Shown here piece by piece: positions 40,101 through 48,967 of a DNA stretch of 64,000 nucleotides. The translations under genes and the position numbers were made by a program. Numbering within the stretch: the first letter of the stretch is position 1; every line of letters begins with the position of its first letter. Below the pieces are notes generated by a model. It was not told the DNA's origin and made no database searches. It saw nothing but the letters and a program-made list of their open reading frames with translations. Location of the stretch: NCBI GenBank assembly GCA_965659845.1, contig CBFHXS010000001.1, positions 1-64,000 of the forward strand. Reading direction: 5' to 3'. The stretch is from Brumimicrobium sp965659845. Its GTDB lineage: Bacteria > Bacteroidota > Bacteroidia > Flavobacteriales_D > Crocinitomicaceae.

Positions 40101-43100
40101 TTGAACAAACGAATGTCGAGTATATCCAGTTCTGGATGTTAGATCCGTTTAATGAAGACCAAGAAGAACTTGATCCTAATACAACTCATAGTGGAGGAGA
40201 TTTGTATTTTAATCTTGGAAACCTTTCGGAAGATGTTTTACCCGATTCCAGAAAAAGCTTCGAGAATGGACTGCCAAGTGATTTTAATGATACTGAAAAC
40301 GTAGACGAAACAAACTGGGCGAGAATATCTACAGAACAGGTTGTAGTAAATGCTTTTGACAACGACCCTGCCACTCGTTCTGAGCAAGATGTAGGGCTTG
40401 ATGGTTACAGCGATCAACGAGAAGAAGAAGCTTATCAGAACTTTGTAAACTGGGTAAACAACAACGCAACGCTTTCCCAAATAGCGAAAGACCAAATTTT
40501 GGAAGATATCTCAGGTGATAACTATAACTATTATAGGGATGATCAATATGATGCTGAACAAGTTGATATTATTCGACGATATAAATTTTGGAATGGTCAT
40601 GACGGAAACTCACCAACACCTGAGACGTCTGCTAGTATTAACGCGGGTGGATATCCTACTCAAGCCACAAACACTCCAGACATGGAGGATGTTAACAGAG
40701 ACAACAACTTAAGTGAATCTGAAAGCTATTACCAATACAGAGTTTCCTTGCGCCCGAACGATATGCAAGTCGGAAAAAACTATATCATCAACACAAGAGA
40801 ATACAGTAAGGGAACAAAAGAGTTTAAATGGTATCAATTTAGAATACCTGTTCGAAGTCCTGATAAGGTTATTAATGGTATTAGTGATTTTAGATCCATA
40901 CGTTTTATGCGCATGTTCCTAAAATCTTTCGGCGAAGAAACAACATTAAGATTTGCTAAACTTGAGTTGATCCGTGGTGAATGGCGAAAATTCAGAGAAA
41001 GTCTTGCTCAAGCCTCAGATGGACAGCAAGCTGATCCTGACCTCACTTCATTCAATATTGGGGCAGTTAACGTAGAAGAACACGATCAAAGAGAACCGAT
41101 AAATTATGTGATTCCTCCTGGAATTCTTAGAGAGGTAGACCCTTCACAGGCTTTCCAAAGACAATTGAACGAACAATCGATGACACTTGAGGTTTGCGAC
41201 CTAAAAGATGGAGACGCAAGAGGTGCAACAAGAAACGTCGGAATGGATATGGTGATGTATAAAAATCTTGAGATGTTCATACATGCTGAAGAGTTAGAGC
41301 CGACTAAGCCTCTTAATGATAATGATGTAACCTTGTTTGTAAGGCTGGGTACAGACTTTAGAGAAAACTATTATGAGTACGAAGTTCCTTTAAAGGTTAC
41401 ACCATGGGGTGCGTCAAGCGATTTAGAAATATGGCCAGAAGAAAACAACTTGAGAATCGTTTTTGATGAGCTAATACAACTCAAAAAAGATAGGAATTCC
41501 GCCATGGAAACCCCTGGAAGTAATGTAGCTTTTAATATAGAGTTTGAAAAAGCTGTAGATCACCAGCCCGGTGATTCAGATAATAATAATGTTAATCATC
41601 CACAGCGCGTCATCAAAGTAAAAGGAAATCCAAATATTACTGAGGTTAAAACCGTTATGATTGGTGTAAGAAACCCATCTCAAAACAAAGCTCACCCTTG
41701 GCAGCCAGATGATGGACTAGACAAGTGTATTCAAGTTTGGGTTAATGAATTAAGGTTGACAGAATTCCAAAATGAAGGAGGTTCTGCTGCATTGGCGAGG
41801 GCTCAGATACAAGTTGCTGACTTCGCAAACATTCAGGTTGCAGGTTCCTACAGTGGTCTAAACTGGGGTAGTATAGATAGTCGAGTTGCTGAACGTCAAA
41901 GAGATTCTAGATTGAATTTAGACGTTTCTGCAAATGCTCAACTGGGTCAGTTGCTGGGAGATAGAGCAAAGATTGATATACCATTCTTATATACTTATTC
42001 AGTGGGAACGATTAATCCACGATTTGACCCTTACAATCCAGACGTTGAACTTTCTTCTTACAACGCTGAAGAACGCAGGGAAAGAATGAGAGATGGTCAA
42101 GATTTTACGCAGCGACGGTCATTCAACTTTACGAACGTTAGAAAAGCTAGGAAGCCTGGTGCCAAAAGCCATCTATGGGATATCAGTAACTTAGCCTTTA
42201 ACTACTCGTATAGTGAAGATTTGCACCGTGATTTCAGAACAAATTACGACAGAACAACTATTTGGAAGGGGGGTGTAAACTATGTATACAACGGTTCTCC
42301 AAAGCTAATTGAACCTTTCAAGAAAGTCAAATTTATGCGTAAGTCGAATTGGTGGGACTTAATTCGCTCTACGAACTTCTATCTTGGACCAAAAAACTTA
42401 AGCATCAAGAACAACTTGATTCGAAACTACAACGAGCGTCAAATTCGAAATAACATTCCGAACACTAACTTTGAGTTCCAACCTATTTACATGAAGAATT
42501 TTACATGGAATAGGTCCTTTAACTTCAAATATGACATAACGCGAAACTTAAAATTTGATATAGCAGGAAATAACACTTCAATAATAGATGAGCCTGAAGG
42601 ACAGGTAGATAGAAATGAGAGTCCTGAACTTTACCAAGAGTACAGAGACTCCGTAAGCAGTCAAATAAGATCGCTTGGGAAAACAATGCGGTATGATCAT
42701 TCGTATAACATATCGTACAATATCCCATTTGATAAAATTCCAGCACTTGATTTTTTAAATTCGAACATTAGATATGGTTCTGCTTACGAGTGGAGTAGAC
42801 CAAATCTAGGGCTCGAGGCGTTCGGTAATACTATACAAAACAGCAGAAATGTGAACTTCACTGCACAAATGAATATGACCAATCTTTACCGAAAGTCTGA
42901 ACTATTGCAGAAGATAATAAATGACGGTAGAGGTGGTCGAAGAGCAGGAAGAAGATCGGTTAGAGGAAGAGTTCAAGGACGTGGCGGAAATAAAAAAGGA
43001 AACACAAAAAACGACAGTCACTTAGCTAAAAAAGTAAAAGAATTAGAAGAAAAGAAAGCTAAGCTGGAAGCAGTTGATGTGGAGAAGTTGAGCCCTGAAG

Positions 43101-44659
43101 AACTCGAAGAACATGAGAAGGAGTTGGCCAAAGTTCTTAAAAAATTGGAGCGAAAAGAACCACGGTTTGAAAAACAAAATGAGCGCATAGAAAACAAAGA
43201 AGAGCGTGAAGAAAAGTATCAAGAGAAATATGGTAAGCCTTTCCACCCAATAACTGGATTTATGGGGAGAATGCTAATGAGTGTTCGTACAATATCAGGA
43301 ACATACACACTTAATGATGGTATGCTTCTACCTGGGTTTAATGGAGAGGCACAAGTCTTTGGAATGAACAGCAGAACATTTAGCGATGCTCAAGTAAGGA
43401 ACTTTGCATTTGGACAGCAACAAAGAAATCTTTTTGGGAATCAAACAGGATTTGAGTTTGCTCCTTATGCTGGTGATCGAGGATTCGTTGTAGACACAAG
43501 TGCTCTCAACACTCAACATACCATACAGCATTCTCAAAACTACAATCTACGGGCGAGCTTAGAGCCTTTCAAAGATTTGAAAATAGACTTAACGATGAAC
43601 AGGAACTTTACTGAGAATAGCGCAGAGTTCTATCGATTCAATGATAGCATTCAAGGGTTCGAAAGCCAAAGTCAATTTGTTACAACGAACGTTACATATT
43701 CCACAATTTCAATACAGTCTGCGTTTGAAACGCTCGGAAGAAACTATAGCTCAGGAACTTTTGCCAAGCTAAGGGATACAAGAGATGAAGTTTCAACTTT
43801 TTTAGGTTTACAAAACCCGAATAGCATTACAGATAGTGCTGGTTATTACGATGGGTATGGGCCTAGTCAACAAGACGTAATCATAGGAGCATTTTTAACT
43901 ACATTCACTGGCAAAGATGTAGACGGACGAAGTATATCTCCAACTCGCAATATACCTTTGCCTAACTGGCAAGTATCCTATAACGGTCTAACTAAGTTTA
44001 AGTTCTTTAAAGAATTCGTTCAAAACTTTACTGTTAGACATGGGTATCAATCCACCGTTACTGTTTCTGGAATGCAGACTAACCTTAATGCAGAAACGGA
44101 CAACGACGGGTTCTTAACAGCCCGTGATATCAATAATAATTATATCCCTACACAACAGGTTCAAAATATTACGATATCAGAACGTTTCTCTCCATTAATT
44201 GGATTTGATGCTACCTGGAAAATTGCGGGTAACGGGTTACTTACTAAATTTGAAATTAGCAAAGAACGTTCATCATCACTTTCATTAGCGAACAATCAGT
44301 TAACAGAAGTTTTGGGTACAGAAATTGTTATTGGTGCCGGTTATAAATTCACGAACTTTAGAGTTCCTATGACGTTCCAGGGAACTAAGTTAAAACCCTC
44401 TGATTTAAACATTCGTTTTGATCTTTCAATTAGAGATAACTTAACCGTGATACGTAAGATTGTGGAAAACACAAATCAAGCAACAGCTGGACAACGTGTT
44501 TTATCTATTCGTTCTAGTGCAGATTACTTAGTAAGTAAAAACCTTACGTTTTCGCTTTACTACGATCAACAGTTAACGAATCCGAAGGTTGCAACCTCAT
44601 ACATTACAGGTAACACGGCTGCTGGGGTTAGATTACGATTCAATCTAGGTGGTTTATAG
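37178..44659 (+). CDS. sprA: T9SS outer-membrane translocon SprA
   Basis: A 2,493-residue protein, the largest gene here. SprA forms the very large single-chain outer-membrane barrel through which T9SS cargo is exported and on which gliding motility depends. Signal peptide 1-28 (SVAIGQ); SprA-type N-terminal segment near 70-100 (GEDLNYRTPSMM); long regions of beta strands and the characteristic RRITRFDFQQRIQLNLVGQIGDK segment near 183, RKGISYVDDFEGSQ near 820. A strongly charged stretch at about 1916-2018 (Arg/Gly-rich then Lys/Glu coiled-coil) is unusual within the barrel. A stop codon 12 bp upstream means TTG at 37178 is the start. Two T9SS cargo proteins lie 5-6 kb upstream. Confidence 0.95.
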   Translation: MKEVLIYRRLAFCLTALLLLISSVAIGQEDPDSIDLQFPINNPYDPTGNTEQSFDLGDPSNVKKTIVYDPRTGKYIFKEVMGEDLNYRTPSMMTLEEYIEYEQQKEMQSYWKEKIDADTKEEQGLIPPIKIDSPGFANIFGSDEIQIRPEGSVELSLGVNSARYDNPMLPENQRRITRFDFQQRIQLNLVGQIGDKMKLGASYNTEAAFNFDNVTKLEWTGNEDQILQKIEAGNVSMPLETSLIEGSQTLFGVKTRMRFGRLTVDAIASTSRGQKKEINIKGGAQVQDFELKADEYEMNRHYFLNYYHRDHYDEAMESVPFVSSLVNITRIEVWVTNQTNRVEDTRNIVAFTDLGESDPANWSGNPGNPSNNELPDNSSNGLYEYASNNPSIRGFNNAVVELESQNATPGPFQQAVDFEKVENARKLSEQEFSYNAQLGFISVNLPLNNDEVLAIAYEYTYSGRTYQVGEFSTDGVVGQDALLLKLLKPTIISPKNQLWDLMMKNVYSIGAYQVSQEGFRLDILYNNPDNSLDVNFLPYPGMDDRQVIDVVGMDRLNQNNRAQQDGVFDFKPISFEGNMATNGGTINTRNGRIYFSTIEPFGETIRQEMLAAGLSNQIVDNVAYDELYDSTRIAAQQVPKKNRFYFNGRYESSVSDEIPLNALNVPEGSVVVTAGGIRLQEGTDFTVDYNLGRVKILNSAVLESNADIKISIESNSVFGFQNKSLMGTHLNYMINPDFNVGATWMRMTERPITQKVDIGDEPFKNNIVGFDLSYRTDVPFLTKLINLIPTISTKQMSTLTLNAEAAHLIPGAPRAISRKGISYVDDFEGSQSTIDLRNFSSWMLASIPQGQDDLFPEADLTNDLAAGFNRSHMSWYTIDPLFFQSNSLTPQYIAENPEFTEDVNVALVNRVDLFPNLNPALGTITNLPVFNMTYYPKERGMYNYDTTNTVNADGEFINPQERWNGIMRSLTTTNFEQTNVEYIQFWMLDPFNEDQEELDPNTTHSGGDLYFNLGNLSEDVLPDSRKSFENGLPSDFNDTENVDETNWARISTEQVVVNAFDNDPATRSEQDVGLDGYSDQREEEAYQNFVNWVNNNATLSQIAKDQILEDISGDNYNYYRDDQYDAEQVDIIRRYKFWNGHDGNSPTPETSASINAGGYPTQATNTPDMEDVNRDNNLSESESYYQYRVSLRPNDMQVGKNYIINTREYSKGTKEFKWYQFRIPVRSPDKVINGISDFRSIRFMRMFLKSFGEETTLRFAKLELIRGEWRKFRESLAQASDGQQADPDLTSFNIGAVNVEEHDQREPINYVIPPGILREVDPSQAFQRQLNEQSMTLEVCDLKDGDARGATRNVGMDMVMYKNLEMFIHAEELEPTKPLNDNDVTLFVRLGTDFRENYYEYEVPLKVTPWGASSDLEIWPEENNLRIVFDELIQLKKDRNSAMETPGSNVAFNIEFEKAVDHQPGDSDNNNVNHPQRVIKVKGNPNITEVKTVMIGVRNPSQNKAHPWQPDDGLDKCIQVWVNELRLTEFQNEGGSAALARAQIQVADFANIQVAGSYSGLNWGSIDSRVAERQRDSRLNLDVSANAQLGQLLGDRAKIDIPFLYTYSVGTINPRFDPYNPDVELSSYNAEERRERMRDGQDFTQRRSFNFTNVRKARKPGAKSHLWDISNLAFNYSYSEDLHRDFRTNYDRTTIWKGGVNYVYNGSPKLIEPFKKVKFMRKSNWWDLIRSTNFYLGPKNLSIKNNLIRNYNERQIRNNIPNTNFEFQPIYMKNFTWNRSFNFKYDITRNLKFDIAGNNTSIIDEPEGQVDRNESPELYQEYRDSVSSQIRSLGKTMRYDHSYNISYNIPFDKIPALDFLNSNIRYGSAYEWSRPNLGLEAFGNTIQNSRNVNFTAQMNMTNLYRKSELLQKIINDGRGGRRAGRRSVRGRVQGRGGNKKGNTKNDSHLAKKVKELEEKKAKLEAVDVEKLSPEELEEHEKELAKVLKKLERKEPRFEKQNERIENKEEREEKYQEKYGKPFHPITGFMGRMLMSVRTISGTYTLNDGMLLPGFNGEAQVFGMNSRTFSDAQVRNFAFGQQQRNLFGNQTGFEFAPYAGDRGFVVDTSALNTQHTIQHSQNYNLRASLEPFKDLKIDLTMNRNFTENSAEFYRFNDSIQGFESQSQFVTTNVTYSTISIQSAFETLGRNYSSGTFAKLRDTRDEVSTFLGLQNPNSITDSAGYYDGYGPSQQDVIIGAFLTTFTGKDVDGRSISPTRNIPLPNWQVSYNGLTKFKFFKEFVQNFTVRHGYQSTVTVSGMQTNLNAETDNDGFLTARDINNNYIPTQQVQNITISERFSPLIGFDATWKIAGNGLLTKFEISKERSSSLSLANNQLTEVLGTEIVIGAGYKFTNFRVPMTFQGTKLKPSDLNIRFDLSIRDNLTVIRKIVENTNQATAGQRVLSIRSSADYLVSKNLTFSLYYDQQLTNPKVATSYITGNTAAGVRLRFNLGGL

Positions 44660-44660
44660 T

Positions 44661-45116
44661 ATGAATAACAAGTTCAACATAAGAGAGGCTATGCCTGGTG
44701 ATGAAAAAGCCATTATGGCCCTGATTCAGGAATTAGCCGTCTATGAAAGAGAACCAGATGCTGTTATTAATACCCCGGAACAACTAAAAGTAGACCTGTT
44801 TGAAGATCCTATTTGCGAATGTCTCGTGGTAGAAATGGACGGTGTTGTGCGAGGAATGGCCCTTTACTATACATCTTATTCCACATGGAAAGGTAGGTGC
44901 TTATACCTCGAGGATCTCTATGTTCAACCTGAGTACCGAAGAGGTGGAGTTGGAAAAGCTTTGTTTGACTGTTTAATTGCACTTGCTAAAAAAAGAGGTG
45001 TAAAGAGAATGGACTGGCAGGTTCTGGAGTGGAATGAGCCAGCAATATCTTTTTACAAGCGCATAGGGGCTACTTTAGATCCAGAATGGTTTAACGGACG
45101 TTTGTTCTTTGATTAA
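44661..45116 (+). CDS. GNAT family N-acetyltransferase
   Basis: A 151-residue acetyltransferase of the Gcn5-related fold, similar in layout to spermidine/diamine acetyltransferases. Motif A with acetyl-CoA binding is visible: YLEDLYVQPEYRRGGVGKALF near 80, the Arg/Gly-rich RRGGVG being the pyrophosphate loop, and LEWNEPAISFYKRIGA near 123. The ATG at 44661 directly follows the sprA stop; an upstream Met would overlap sprA. It is co-oriented with sprA and its stop overlaps the convergent gene's stop by 4 bp. The acceptor amine is not known. Confidence 0.88.
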   Translation: MNNKFNIREAMPGDEKAIMALIQELAVYEREPDAVINTPEQLKVDLFEDPICECLVVEMDGVVRGMALYYTSYSTWKGRCLYLEDLYVQPEYRRGGVGKALFDCLIALAKKRGVKRMDWQVLEWNEPAISFYKRIGATLDPEWFNGRLFFD

Positions 45117-46828
45117 AAGAACTTCTTAATTTGCCTTACAAATCCTACTTCAAAGAATATTGCACCCTCTCTTCTGTCGTCGAATGAATCAGAGTCTTTG
45201 AATTTATTAATACCTGTTAGAGGATGATTGGGGTATATATTCGCATAAAAATCAAAGTTATGCTCTTTTACCCATGACAAGTGAAAACCTTTAATTCTGT
45301 AATATTTATTTAAATCCAACTTTAAGGTCGGGTCAAGATCATAGTACCACACTCTTGATTGCCCGTCATCATGATCAATCGCCTCTAAAAAGTTCTCAAA
45401 AATATACCCGATTTTTAGGTGGTGTCTTGCGTAACTGTATCCATTAGTTTCCCATGAAAAACGGGCTCCAATGACCTGCTTTTTATATTTATATCTAGAT
45501 CCTCCATTTCCATACTCTTCTGGGTTTATCCATTCAAAAGCATAAAACCTTCTTGCCCCCCTATTAAAAGAGTAAAAGAATTTTGCATTTCTGTGACCAA
45601 CAAAAACTTCACCTCCTAAGTAATGACTAAAATTCGTTCTATCAAATATCAATGAAGTCCCTGGCTGCAAGCAAGCATACAAGTCAACACCTCCATAGTC
45701 ATGCTCATACCCAAAGAAGGGTTTAAAGTCCATATTCAACGTTGTAGCCCGTCTATCATCATCTCTAGTTTTTGTAATATACTCGTTATATCCTGTATTA
45801 TAATTGTAGATGTACGTTGTAATCTCAGAGTTAAACACTAGCGGTAACGATGATATGGAATACCCCATATTAATACCGAAATTGAACTGATTTCCAATAT
45901 AGGTGTCGGATGCGTTTACATTACCCATGTCTTGATATAGAACCATCCCAATCGCTACAAATGCACCCATATTTGCCGCAGCCATGGCGCTCGCTTGCTG
46001 CACATTTCGTTGTGTTTGCTCAGCAATACGTTGGTCATATTCTCTCTTTTTTCTTTGATTTTCCTCTCTTCTTTGCTGCTCTCTCCTTGCAGCTTCTTGC
46101 TCATTACTTTTCGTATTATTACTTTTATTTGATCCTGTTTGTCTAGAGGTTCCTGCTGTTCCTCTCAACACCTTTTGACTCTTATAGGCCGCTCTATCTT
46201 TTTCCCTTTGGCACAAAGGCTCTAGCCTTGCTATCTCTTTCCTATATAAGTCTGCCTGACCTTGATATTGTGCGCTCCTTAAGTTTGCTCGTGCCTCCTC
46301 AAGGTATTGACAAGAGGACTTATAGGTTTTCACTTCGTCTTCCTCCTCTTCCTCACTTTCCTCCTCTTCTTCGTCATTGTCTTCATCCTCTTCGTCAGAG
46401 TCAGATGAACAACCGGGAAAAGACAACCCACTCAATTGAGCATTTTTAATGGTAAATCCTTTTTTGTAAAGGTCCTTAGCTTGTTCAGCATTTAGTCCTG
46501 GAAACGCGGCGCTCCAATCGGGGCTTCCAGAAATATCCATTGAAATTAAATTAGAAAATGTTTTCGTAGAAACTTTGCTGCTTCCGTCGTATATATCTAC
46601 AGTAACATTTAACACCCCTGGGTCACAACCTTCATAACTATCTACTTTTGCTACTGCTTTTATTAGAAGCTCACCCATCATATGATCAAATGAACACCTA
46701 AACATTACCTTTCCTGAATTGTCTCCCTCGTCATATAAAATAGTTGTCTCATATTTTTGTTGTCCAAATGATGAGTTAAAAGAAATAATTGATGTAAAAA
46801 TAAAAAAGAAAAGTAGTAGATGTCTCAT
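45113..46828 (-). CDS. Secreted protein with acidic tract, coiled coil and barrel-like C-terminus
   Basis: A 571-residue protein with signal peptide 1-22 (FGQQ). In order: a beta-rich N-terminal part with two Cys (about 25-140), an extremely acidic tract of Glu/Asp at about 142-165 that also contains Ser, a charged Gln/Arg/Glu coiled-coil region (about 170-285), then a C-terminal ~270-residue region of alternating aromatic strands ending VRQIKKFF, like an outer-membrane barrel. I know no named family with this layout. Start at 46828 is chosen because an exact -7 box lies at 46852-46859, within the longer frame to 46873. Convergent with the acetyltransferase gene. Confidence 0.72.
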   Translation of the reverse strand: MRHLLLFFFIFTSIISFNSSFGQQKYETTILYDEGDNSGKVMFRCSFDHMMGELLIKAVAKVDSYEGCDPGVLNVTVDIYDGSSKVSTKTFSNLISMDISGSPDWSAAFPGLNAEQAKDLYKKGFTIKNAQLSGLSFPGCSSDSDEEDEDNDEEEEESEEEEEDEVKTYKSSCQYLEEARANLRSAQYQGQADLYRKEIARLEPLCQREKDRAAYKSQKVLRGTAGTSRQTGSNKSNNTKSNEQEAARREQQRREENQRKKREYDQRIAEQTQRNVQQASAMAAANMGAFVAIGMVLYQDMGNVNASDTYIGNQFNFGINMGYSISSLPLVFNSEITTYIYNYNTGYNEYITKTRDDDRRATTLNMDFKPFFGYEHDYGGVDLYACLQPGTSLIFDRTNFSHYLGGEVFVGHRNAKFFYSFNRGARRFYAFEWINPEEYGNGGSRYKYKKQVIGARFSWETNGYSYARHHLKIGYIFENFLEAIDHDDGQSRVWYYDLDPTLKLDLNKYYRIKGFHLSWVKEHNFDFYANIYPNHPLTGINKFKDSDSFDDRREGAIFFEVGFVRQIKKFF

Positions 46829-46851
46829 CTTAAAAAAGTATAAAATTTTTA

Positions 46852-46859
46852 CAAAAATA
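46852..46859 (-). promoter_or_regulatory. Bacteroidota -7 box for the acidic-tract gene
   Basis: Reads TATTTTTG on the minus strand (exact TAnnTTTG), 23 bp before the ATG at 46828. It rules out the longest start. Confidence 0.45.
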
Positions 46860-46897
46860 TAGAATGTTAGCAATCAGAACTATACAAACGGAAGAAA

Positions 46898-48262
46898 TCA
46901 TCCAAACAATTCCCGAAGCACCTCCTCTATTCTCGAGCATTCCACTACCTCAATGTTAAACTGCGATTGCTTAATTCCCTTATTTTCTTTAGAAATTATG
47001 ATCTTATCAAAGCCCAACTTTTCAGCCTCAGAAACACGTTGATCGACTCTATTCACCGGACGAACCTCTCCTGATAAACCAACCTCTGCTGACAAACAAA
47101 TATTTTTATTGATCGCTATGTCTGCATTTGAAGATAAGATTGCGGCAACTACTGCTAAGTCGATTGCTGGGTCATCTACTTTAATTCCTCCAGCAATGTT
47201 CAAGAAAACATCTTTGGCTCCAAGTTTGAATCCACAACGCTTTTCCATGACTGCAAGAAGCATGTTTAATCTTCGTAAATCAAATCCAGTTGCGCTTCTT
47301 TGAGGCGTTCCATAAGCCGCTGAACTTACAAGGGCCTGAACCTCGATTAACATTGGCCTTAAACCTTCAAGTGTTGCTGCTATAGCACTTCCGCTGAGCT
47401 GATCCTTATTATTAGAAATCAATATTTCCGAAGGGTTCTCGACTTGGCGTAAACCATTCCCTAACATTTCATAAATGCCCAACTCATTTGTTGATCCAAA
47501 TCTATTCTTAATTGACCTTAAGAGTCTGTAAACATGGTTTCGATCACCCTCAAACTGAAGTACTGCGTCTACCATGTGTTCCAAAACTTTTGGTCCCGCC
47601 AGAGAACCTTCCTTTGTAATATGACCTATGAGGAATACGGGGGTTTCTGTTTGTTTTGAAAATCGCAAAAGTTGGGCCGTACATTCACGTATTTGAGAAA
47701 TACTTCCCGGTGAACTTTCAATATTTTCACTATGTATAGTCTGTATAGAGTCTATCACCAAAAGATCAGGCTGCATCTGCTCTGCATGATTAAAAATAGA
47801 CTCAAGCTGAGTTTCTGTCAATAAAAAACAGGATTCATTTAAATCTCCTATTCTACTTGCGCGCATTTTTATCTGCTGTTCGCTCTCCTCGCCTGACACA
47901 TAAAGAATTTCCTGACCTGTTTCTTGCATAGCCATTTGCAGCATCAATGTCGACTTACCAATGCCGGGTTCACCTCCGAAAAGTGTTAATGACCCTGGAA
48001 CTAAACCGCCACCTAGTACACGGTTAAGCTCCTTATCTTTCAGCTGTATACGTTGCACAGGAATCTCCTTGATCGTATGGATCGCTTGAGGCTTTGACGT
48101 TCGTTTTGAGTTTTTAGAAAATGCTGTTACCTCATTCTTCCCTTTGCTAATAACCTCTTCAACGAAAGTGTTCCACTCATTGCATGCCGGACATCTGCCT
48201 AACCATTTTGGAGCTTCATGCCCGCAACTTTGACAGAAATATGCTGTTTTTACTTTTGCCAT
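46898..48262 (-). CDS. radA: DNA repair protein RadA
   Basis: RadA (Sms) is a RecA-like ATPase that promotes branch migration at recombination intermediates. The 454-residue protein has the N-terminal four-Cys zinc finger CQSCGHEAPKWLGRCPAC (about 10-27), RecA core with Walker A GGEPGIGKSTL near 94, the RadA-specific KNRFGSTNELG near 254, and a C-terminal Lon-protease-like domain (about 300-450; GGIKVDDPAIDLA near 367). Length is normal. The stop-to-start distance to rdgB is 1 bp, so rdgB-radA are co-transcribed. With ruvA at 36590 the window holds two branch-migration genes in different units. Confidence 0.96.
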   Translation of the reverse strand: MAKVKTAYFCQSCGHEAPKWLGRCPACNEWNTFVEEVISKGKNEVTAFSKNSKRTSKPQAIHTIKEIPVQRIQLKDKELNRVLGGGLVPGSLTLFGGEPGIGKSTLMLQMAMQETGQEILYVSGEESEQQIKMRASRIGDLNESCFLLTETQLESIFNHAEQMQPDLLVIDSIQTIHSENIESSPGSISQIRECTAQLLRFSKQTETPVFLIGHITKEGSLAGPKVLEHMVDAVLQFEGDRNHVYRLLRSIKNRFGSTNELGIYEMLGNGLRQVENPSEILISNNKDQLSGSAIAATLEGLRPMLIEVQALVSSAAYGTPQRSATGFDLRRLNMLLAVMEKRCGFKLGAKDVFLNIAGGIKVDDPAIDLAVVAAILSSNADIAINKNICLSAEVGLSGEVRPVNRVDQRVSEAEKLGFDKIIISKENKGIKQSQFNIEVVECSRIEEVLRELFG

Positions 48263-48263
48263 G

Positions 48264-48848
48264 CTACTTTGATAAAAATTTTCTAAGCTTTGCTATTGCT
48301 CTGCTTCTGTGACTCATTTCATTTTTCTCTTCAATTGACATCTGTGCAAACGACCTAGTTTCATTTTCAGGTATAAATATCGGATCGTATCCAAACCCCT
48401 CAACACCCTGCCTTTCATTAGCTATGTGACCCGAAACACTGCCTTCAAAAGTATGTTCTTTCCCATCTAGAATTAAAGCGATCACCGTTCGGAACTGAGC
48501 CGATCTATTTTTGGTAGTTTCTAACTTTTCTAATAGCAAATCCATGTTGTCATTACTGTTCTTATCAGGTCCTGCAAACCTTGCGCTATAGACACCCGGA
48601 GCTCCGTTTAAAGCATTTACTTCCAAGCCCGTATCGTCTGCAAAACAATCAACATTAAAGTGCTCCTTAACGTAACGCGCTTTCTGTAAAGCATTTCCTT
48701 CGAGTGTTGGTTGATCTTCAGGAATATCATCAATGCAGCCAATATCTGCCAAGGTTTTTACCGAAATAATATCAGGCAATAACCCCTGTATCTCCTTTGC
48801 TTTATTCGGGTTTTGAGTTGCAAAAACAAGTGTTTTTTTATTGGTCAT
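48264..48848 (-). CDS. rdgB: Non-canonical purine NTP diphosphatase (RdgB/HAM1)
   Basis: A 194-residue Ham1/RdgB-family enzyme that hydrolyses ITP, XTP and dITP to monophosphates, keeping deaminated purines out of DNA and RNA. The opening LVFATQNPNKAKEIQGLL is the family signature (usually ATxNxGKxxE); FADDTGLEVNALNGAPGVYSARFAG near 70 carries the catalytic Asp pair, and FGYDPIFIPE near 148 and SHRSRAIAKL near 179 complete the site. Length normal. It directly precedes radA (1 bp), both being genome-integrity functions. Confidence 0.95.
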   Translation of the reverse strand: MTNKKTLVFATQNPNKAKEIQGLLPDIISVKTLADIGCIDDIPEDQPTLEGNALQKARYVKEHFNVDCFADDTGLEVNALNGAPGVYSARFAGPDKNSNDNMDLLLEKLETTKNRSAQFRTVIALILDGKEHTFEGSVSGHIANERQGVEGFGYDPIFIPENETRSFAQMSIEEKNEMSHRSRAIAKLRKFLSK

Positions 48849-48906
48849 TTTTCTGTTTTCTATATAAAAGTAAAGGTAATGAATTTAGTTCTATCGTTTT
48901 TACGTA

Positions 48907-48939
48907 TTTGAACAGTGTGGTCTCATTTTTGTATATTTG
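48907..48939 (+). promoter_or_regulatory. Full Bacteroidota promoter (-33 and -7) of the 48968 gene
   Basis: TTTG (48907-48910) and TATATTTG (48932-48939) are separated by 21 bp, matching both consensus elements and their spacing. The box lies 28 bp before the GTG start at 48968. It is the best promoter match in the window. Confidence 0.7.
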
Positions 48940-48967
48940 ATAGAACTTCAAATGAATAGGTCATAAA

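Noticed and set aside
37178..44659. Opposite-strand and alternate-frame open frames inside sprA (for example 38627-38998 and 40515-40922).
   Set aside because: They are shadows of the long sprA frame with no promoter box or known protein motif.
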